Below, in pieces: positions 13,966 through 16,989 of a stretch of DNA of 16,989 nt. Origin of the DNA: Sedimentisphaerales bacterium (lineage in GTDB: Bacteria; Planctomycetota; Phycisphaerae; Sedimentisphaerales; Anaerobacaceae); contig JAFGTU010000017.1 of assembly GCA_016933985.1 (NCBI GenBank), positions 1 through 16,989 of the forward strand, in the 5' to 3' direction. Under the pieces are notes generated by a model, which worked only from the letters and a program-made list of their open reading frames with translations, did no database searches and had not been told where the DNA came from. Made by a program: the position numbers and the translations under genes. How positions within the stretch are numbered: the first letter of the stretch is position 1; every line of letters begins with the position of its first letter.

Positions 13966-14844
13966 ATGAGTACGAAGACCAAAGGCGTTATAGCCATACT
14001 TGGCGCGAGCCTGATGTGGGCCATTGAGGCGCATCTCTTGAAACTCGCCGACAATGCCGGTGCGCACTATCTCGAGACTTTTACTTTCAGGGCGATTGGC
14101 GTGGCTGTAACGGCTTTGGTTTATGTCCTTATGACCAGGCCTGCCAAGCTGCGGATTACGCGCCCCCAGTTTCTCTTGATTCTTTATATCGCTCTGGCCG
14201 GGACGATGGTTGCGGACTTGTTGTATGTCTATGCCTTAGGGGAGATTCCGGTTATCAATGCGGTCCTGATCGGCCACATGCAGCCGATTTGGGTTGTGCT
14301 GGTCGGATATTTCGTCCTCCGGGAAGATAAACTGACGCGCCATGACTACCTCGGCATTGGCATCATGATAGTCGCAGCCCTGCTCGTTGCGACGAAAACG
14401 CCCGCTAATCTGCGAGCTTTGAAGCTGGGTTCTCTCGGCGATTTGCTCGTTCTAATTGCGACGGTAGCCTGGGCGACAACCGGGATTGTGATGCGGAAGT
14501 ACTTGCGGCAGCTTGACGCCGGCGTTCTTGCCTTCTATCGGTTCGCAATCGCTTCGGCGGTCTTTCTCGCGTACGTGCTGACCGCGTCGCATTTGGCGCT
14601 GTCGAGCGTTTATCAGATTCTCGTCGGGGTAGTCGTCGGCATCGGATTCATACTCTACTACGAAGGCTTGAAACGAATCAAGGCGGCCCAGGTCTCGGCT
14701 CTTGAGTTATCGACGCCTCTTTTCGCAGTGCTGTTGAGCTTCCTGATTCCGACCGAGCGCATTGCAGTAATGCAGTTGTTCGGCGTTGTCATGCTGATTG
14801 TGGGCGTGCATTTCCTTTCGAGAAAGGAAGAAGTGTATTTCTAA
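13966..14844 (+). CDS. EamA-family (DMT superfamily) transporter, second of a pair
   Basis: A 292-residue, ten-helix transporter with two EamA halves: GASLMWAIEAHLLK and VADLLYVYALGEIPVINAV with GHMQPIWVVLVGYFVLRED in the first, and VAWATTGIVMRKYL, GFILYYEGLKRIKAAQVSAL and PLFAVLLSFLIPTERI in the second. Its ATG directly follows the TAA of the preceding transporter gene with no base between, and GAGGGGAAG in the end of that gene serves as ribosome site, so translation of the two is coupled. The proteins are clearly divergent paralogues rather than a recent duplication. They could act separately or as a heterodimer; the sequence does not decide. Near the stop is an inverted repeat (14812-14829) that is not followed by a T tract. 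Confidence 0.9.
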   Translation: MSTKTKGVIAILGASLMWAIEAHLLKLADNAGAHYLETFTFRAIGVAVTALVYVLMTRPAKLRITRPQFLLILYIALAGTMVADLLYVYALGEIPVINAVLIGHMQPIWVVLVGYFVLREDKLTRHDYLGIGIMIVAALLVATKTPANLRALKLGSLGDLLVLIATVAWATTGIVMRKYLRQLDAGVLAFYRFAIASAVFLAYVLTASHLALSSVYQILVGVVVGIGFILYYEGLKRIKAAQVSALELSTPLFAVLLSFLIPTERIAVMQLFGVVMLIVGVHFLSRKEEVYF

Positions 14845-14984
14845 GGCAAGTCTGGTTTTTCCCGACGGACTGCCGTATTATCGGGCCGCCCATATTTGCA
14901 CCAGCGCGGAAAAGTCGGAAAAGCCCAAAATTGTCATCCCCATATTGCCGATTTAATAGAAATGCCCGCATAGTCTGCCCAGGC

Positions 14985-15013
14985 TTGATTGTTGATCGGA
15001 GATTAGTTACAAT
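14985..15013 (+). promoter_or_regulatory. Candidate sigma-70-type promoter for mlaEF
   Basis: TTGATT at 14985-14990 and TACAAT at 15008-15013 are separated by 17 bases and match the consensus at 4 and 5 of 6 positions. It lies in the 249-base gap between the EamA pair and the MlaE-like gene, and would give a leader of about 75 bases. The rest of this gap shows no gene or RNA that I can recognise. Confidence 0.45.
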
Positions 15014-15093
15014 TACGTTCTCAATTACAGTATCTGTAAGCGATGGTGGAATGTTGCAGGCAATCAGTTCACTGACTTTTGGAGCAGGATGCC

Positions 15094-15906
15094 ATGTTTG
15101 AGGTCCTCGGCGCAAGAGCAATAGACGATATTGGGAATATCGGACAGTTCGGGCGGTTTTGCTGGCAAACGACGGCGGCGTGTTTGCGGGGCTGCTGGAA
15201 CCACAAAACCTATCCGCTTGTATGGGCGCAGATGCACATTATCGGCGTTCGCAGCGTTCCCGTTATAATGATTACCGGTGCGTTTGTCGGCATGACTCTG
15301 GCTGTTCAGGCTTACGACCAGCTTAAGGCGATGGGGTTCGAGGAGCGGTTGGGCGTCTTGATAAATATCTCCGTTGTCAAGGAATTGGGGCCCGTACTGG
15401 CGGCGGTCATGCTGGCTGGACGCGTCGGAGGGGCATTGACGGCCGAATTGGGAACTATGAATGTAACAGAGCAGATAGATGCGGTCAGAAGCATCGGGAC
15501 GGACCCGATTTGGTACCTGGTTGCCCCGCGAGTCATGGCGTGTCTGTTGCTGACGCCTTTCTTGATTATCTATGCGGATCTCTTGGGCATCCTGGGCGGC
15601 TTCTTCGTCGGCGTTAAGCAACTGGGGATTAACAACTGGGCCTATTGGAGCTTTAGTGCCTCCGGTGTCGAATTGTGGGACGTTGTAGTCGGTATTATCA
15701 AAGGATTGTTCTTCGGAGGGGCTATTGCGGTTATCAGTTGCTACAAGGGCTTTACGTGCAAGGAAGGCGCCCAGGGGGTCGGCCAGGCCTGCACGGAGGC
15801 CTTTGTATCGAGTTTCATCTCGATTTTGGTCTTGGACTTCGTTCTGGCGGTTATGTTTAAGGCAATTTACAATACTTTCTGGCCTTTCAGGAGCCTCGTA
15901 GGGTAA
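15094..15906 (+). CDS. mlaE: MlaE-like ABC transporter permease (phospholipid/lipid transport)
   Basis: The 270-residue protein matches the MlaE/YrbE permease family. It has an amphipathic N-terminus, then IIGVRSVPVIMITGAFVGMTLAVQ (split as IIGVRSVPV and GAFVGMTLAVQ), the family's conserved core VVKELGPVLAAVMLAGRVGG and ALTAELGTMNVTEQIDA, then DPIWYLVAPRVMA and five or so membrane helices in all, ending FVSSFISILVLDFVLAVMF. In Gram-negative bacteria MlaE forms the inner-membrane part of a complex that moves phospholipids between inner and outer membranes. I start at ATG 15094, with GGAG nine bases upstream; an in-frame TTG at 15079 would be an alternative. The ATPase gene begins ten bases after the stop, so the two are one operon. 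Confidence 0.92.
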   Translation: MFEVLGARAIDDIGNIGQFGRFCWQTTAACLRGCWNHKTYPLVWAQMHIIGVRSVPVIMITGAFVGMTLAVQAYDQLKAMGFEERLGVLINISVVKELGPVLAAVMLAGRVGGALTAELGTMNVTEQIDAVRSIGTDPIWYLVAPRVMACLLLTPFLIIYADLLGILGGFFVGVKQLGINNWAYWSFSASGVELWDVVVGIIKGLFFGGAIAVISCYKGFTCKEGAQGVGQACTEAFVSSFISILVLDFVLAVMFKAIYNTFWPFRSLVG

Positions 15907-15916
15907 TGGCATTATC

Positions 15917-16786
15917 TTGAATACTCAGAACCAGACAACTCAAGAGCGGCGGGATAGCGCCCCCCAGGGGTCGAACGACATCCTTGCGGCCAGGAACGTG
16001 ACGAAGAGGTTCGGTCCGCATCTCGTGCTCGATAATGTCTCCCTCTCGATAGAGAGGGGTAAGACGACTGTCGTGATAGGGCCGAGCGGGTGCGGAAAGA
16101 CCGTTCTTATAAAGCACCTTATCGTTTTGCTCAGGCCCACGTCCGGCGAGGTCTATTTCAACGACAGCCGAATCGACAACCTCAGCGAACAGGATTTGAA
16201 CGAGGTGCGCACCCGTTTCGGATTTCTGTTCCAGGGCGGCGCATTGTTCGACAGCCTCAGCGTCTTCGAGAACATAGTATTTCCGATACGCCAGCATAAT
16301 AGGGTTAAGGATTGGAGCCATGTCGAGGATATTGTCAAGAGTAAGCTGGCTATGGTGGGGCTTGACGGCTTTCAGAATTACTACCCGGCCAATCTATCCG
16401 GGGGACAGCGCAAGCGCGTGGCGCTGGCGCGGGCAATTGCCTTGAATCCCGAAGTGCTCCTGTACGATGAGCCTACCACGGGGCTTGATCCGATTCGCTC
16501 CGACGTTATAAATGAGCTTGTGCTCAAGCTGCAAAGGGAGCTTGGCGTCACGACGGTGGTGGTGACGCACGATATGACCAGCGCCTACAAGATCGCCGAC
16601 CGCATTATTATGCTTCACAACGGCAAAATCGTCGCCGACGGCGATGCCGACCATATCCGCAATCATCCACACCCGGTTGTTCAGCAGTTCATCAACGGGC
16701 AGGTCGGTGAGGACGATCTGGCGATTCTGCGGATGACCGGGACCGCTTCGCAGACTCAATTCCTCCCTCGCGATTTCGAGGCGTGA
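15917..16786 (+). CDS. mlaF: MlaF-like ABC transporter ATPase
   Basis: A 289-residue ABC ATPase with Walker A GPSGCGKT (55-62), Q-loop FLFQGGALFDSLSVFENI, signature LSGGQRKRVALARA, Walker B with catalytic glutamate VLLYDEPTTGLDP and the switch histidine in VVVTHDM. GGALFDSLSVFENI and LYDEPTTGLDPI are characteristic of MlaF rather than of general ABC proteins. It powers the permease encoded ten bases upstream in lipid transport across the envelope. The only early start in frame after the stop at 15899 is TTG 15917, without a clear ribosome site; translation may depend on coupling. The first 20 residues (MNTQNQTTQERRDS...) are polar and not part of the fold, so a start slightly further in is possible. 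No MCE-domain substrate-binding gene (mlaD) follows. Confidence 0.92.
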   Translation: MNTQNQTTQERRDSAPQGSNDILAARNVTKRFGPHLVLDNVSLSIERGKTTVVIGPSGCGKTVLIKHLIVLLRPTSGEVYFNDSRIDNLSEQDLNEVRTRFGFLFQGGALFDSLSVFENIVFPIRQHNRVKDWSHVEDIVKSKLAMVGLDGFQNYYPANLSGGQRKRVALARAIALNPEVLLYDEPTTGLDPIRSDVINELVLKLQRELGVTTVVVTHDMTSAYKIADRIIMLHNGKIVADGDADHIRNHPHPVVQQFINGQVGEDDLAILRMTGTASQTQFLPRDFEA

Positions 16787-16874
16787 AACTCAATTCACAG
16801 TCGAGCGCAGAGCAAGGAAGTGCAAGTGCCGAACCACGAAACAAATTGACTCGTAAAAGAGAGCAACGCAGACG

Positions 16875-16989
16875 ATGAATAAGCTGACGAAACAAACAGG
16901 CGCCGATTTGGACAAGATTGTCCGTGGGGACGTCTTTTCCGATATTATCCACCGGGCGGCTTACAGCACCGATGCGAGCATCTACAGGA
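16875..16989 (+). CDS. FAD-linked oxidase/dehydrogenase, N-terminus only (3'-truncated)
   Basis: Thirty-eight codons from ATG 16875 run off the right edge. The segment VRGDVFSDIIHRAAYSTDAS is the typical entry of FAD-binding D-lactate/glycolate dehydrogenases (GlcD/FAD_binding_4 type), where the phrase YSTDASIY precedes the flavin-binding domain. An in-frame stop at 16854 leaves little choice of start; AGAG about 12 bases upstream is a weak ribosome site. The 88-base gap after mlaF shows nothing recognisable. Family assignment is from memory of this short motif and needs the missing part for certainty. Confidence 0.6.
   Translation, partial: MNKLTKQTGADLDKIVRGDVFSDIIHRAAYSTDASIYR

Noticed and set aside
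14812..14829. 8-bp inverted repeat with 2-base centre at the end of the second EamA gene, considered as a terminator
   Set aside because: Lies inside the coding sequence, loop too short and no T tract follows; probably a by-product of the encoded residues.
14861..14885. Hairpin CCCGA/TCGGG with inner ACGG/CCGT, considered as a terminator
   Set aside because: The T run precedes rather than follows it on the plus strand, and the minus strand has no gene to terminate here.
15064..15912. 282-codon minus-strand open frame over mlaE
   Set aside because: Polar, low-complexity mirror of a membrane protein gene; no independent support.
1..16989. CRISPR arrays, tRNA or rRNA genes, insertion sequences, defence or phage genes
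   Set aside because: Read for spaced direct repeats, cloverleaf-like segments and transposase or integrase motifs on both strands; none was found.

Overview
The window looks like a chromosomal stretch from a free-living planctomycete, most likely of the Phycisphaerae (Sedimentisphaerales-like). The grounds are a large secreted protein ending in a dockerin-type calcium-binding repeat, Tat-exported Gfo/Idh oxidoreductase and TIM-barrel enzymes side by side, a small cysteine-containing protein of a kind I associate with planctomycetes, and Gram-negative envelope genes (Kdo transferase, Mla-type lipid transport). The taxon is inferred from protein style, not from a marker gene. DNA is moderately GC-rich. 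I see no rRNA, tRNA, CRISPR array, insertion sequence or integrase.

Layout. Positions 2-2473: 3' part of a large multidomain secreted protein with a C-terminal dockerin. 2599-3906: Kdo transferase waaA behind a near-consensus promoter. 6252-3924 on the minus strand: a small cysteine protein, an overlapping lipoprotein gene, and a stand-alone homocysteine S-methyltransferase that converges on waaA. 6491-8653: a secreted GH32 fructan hydrolase with two accessory N-terminal domains, divergent from the minus-strand group. 8719-9552: voltage-gated-type K+ channel with a C-terminal zinc ribbon. 9621-10442: membrane-anchored MtfA-family metallopeptidase. 10535-13024: Tat-exported Gfo/Idh oxidoreductase and a Tat-lipoprotein TIM-barrel enzyme. 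13033-14844: two abutting EamA transporters. 15094-16786: MlaE-like permease and MlaF-like ATPase behind a candidate promoter. 16875 to the edge: start of an FAD-linked dehydrogenase. All genes from 6491 rightwards are on the plus strand.

How the genes fit together. Three themes recur: breakdown or modification of carbohydrate outside the cytoplasm (dockerin protein, GH32 enzyme, exported oxidoreductase/TIM-barrel pair), outer-membrane upkeep (waaA, mlaEF, the lipoprotein), and small-molecule or ion transport (K+ channel, EamA pair). I found no single new multi-gene system. The best leads are heptanucleotide tandem repeats, one of which is translated in frame inside waaA; repeated TTATGC words before the GH32 gene; a 14-bp palindrome before the Gfo/Idh gene; a zinc ribbon fused to the K+ channel; mlaEF without an adjacent mlaD; and an uncharacterised overlapping gene pair at 4911-6252. 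No convincing rho-independent terminator was found anywhere. No gap between genes exceeds 300 bases.
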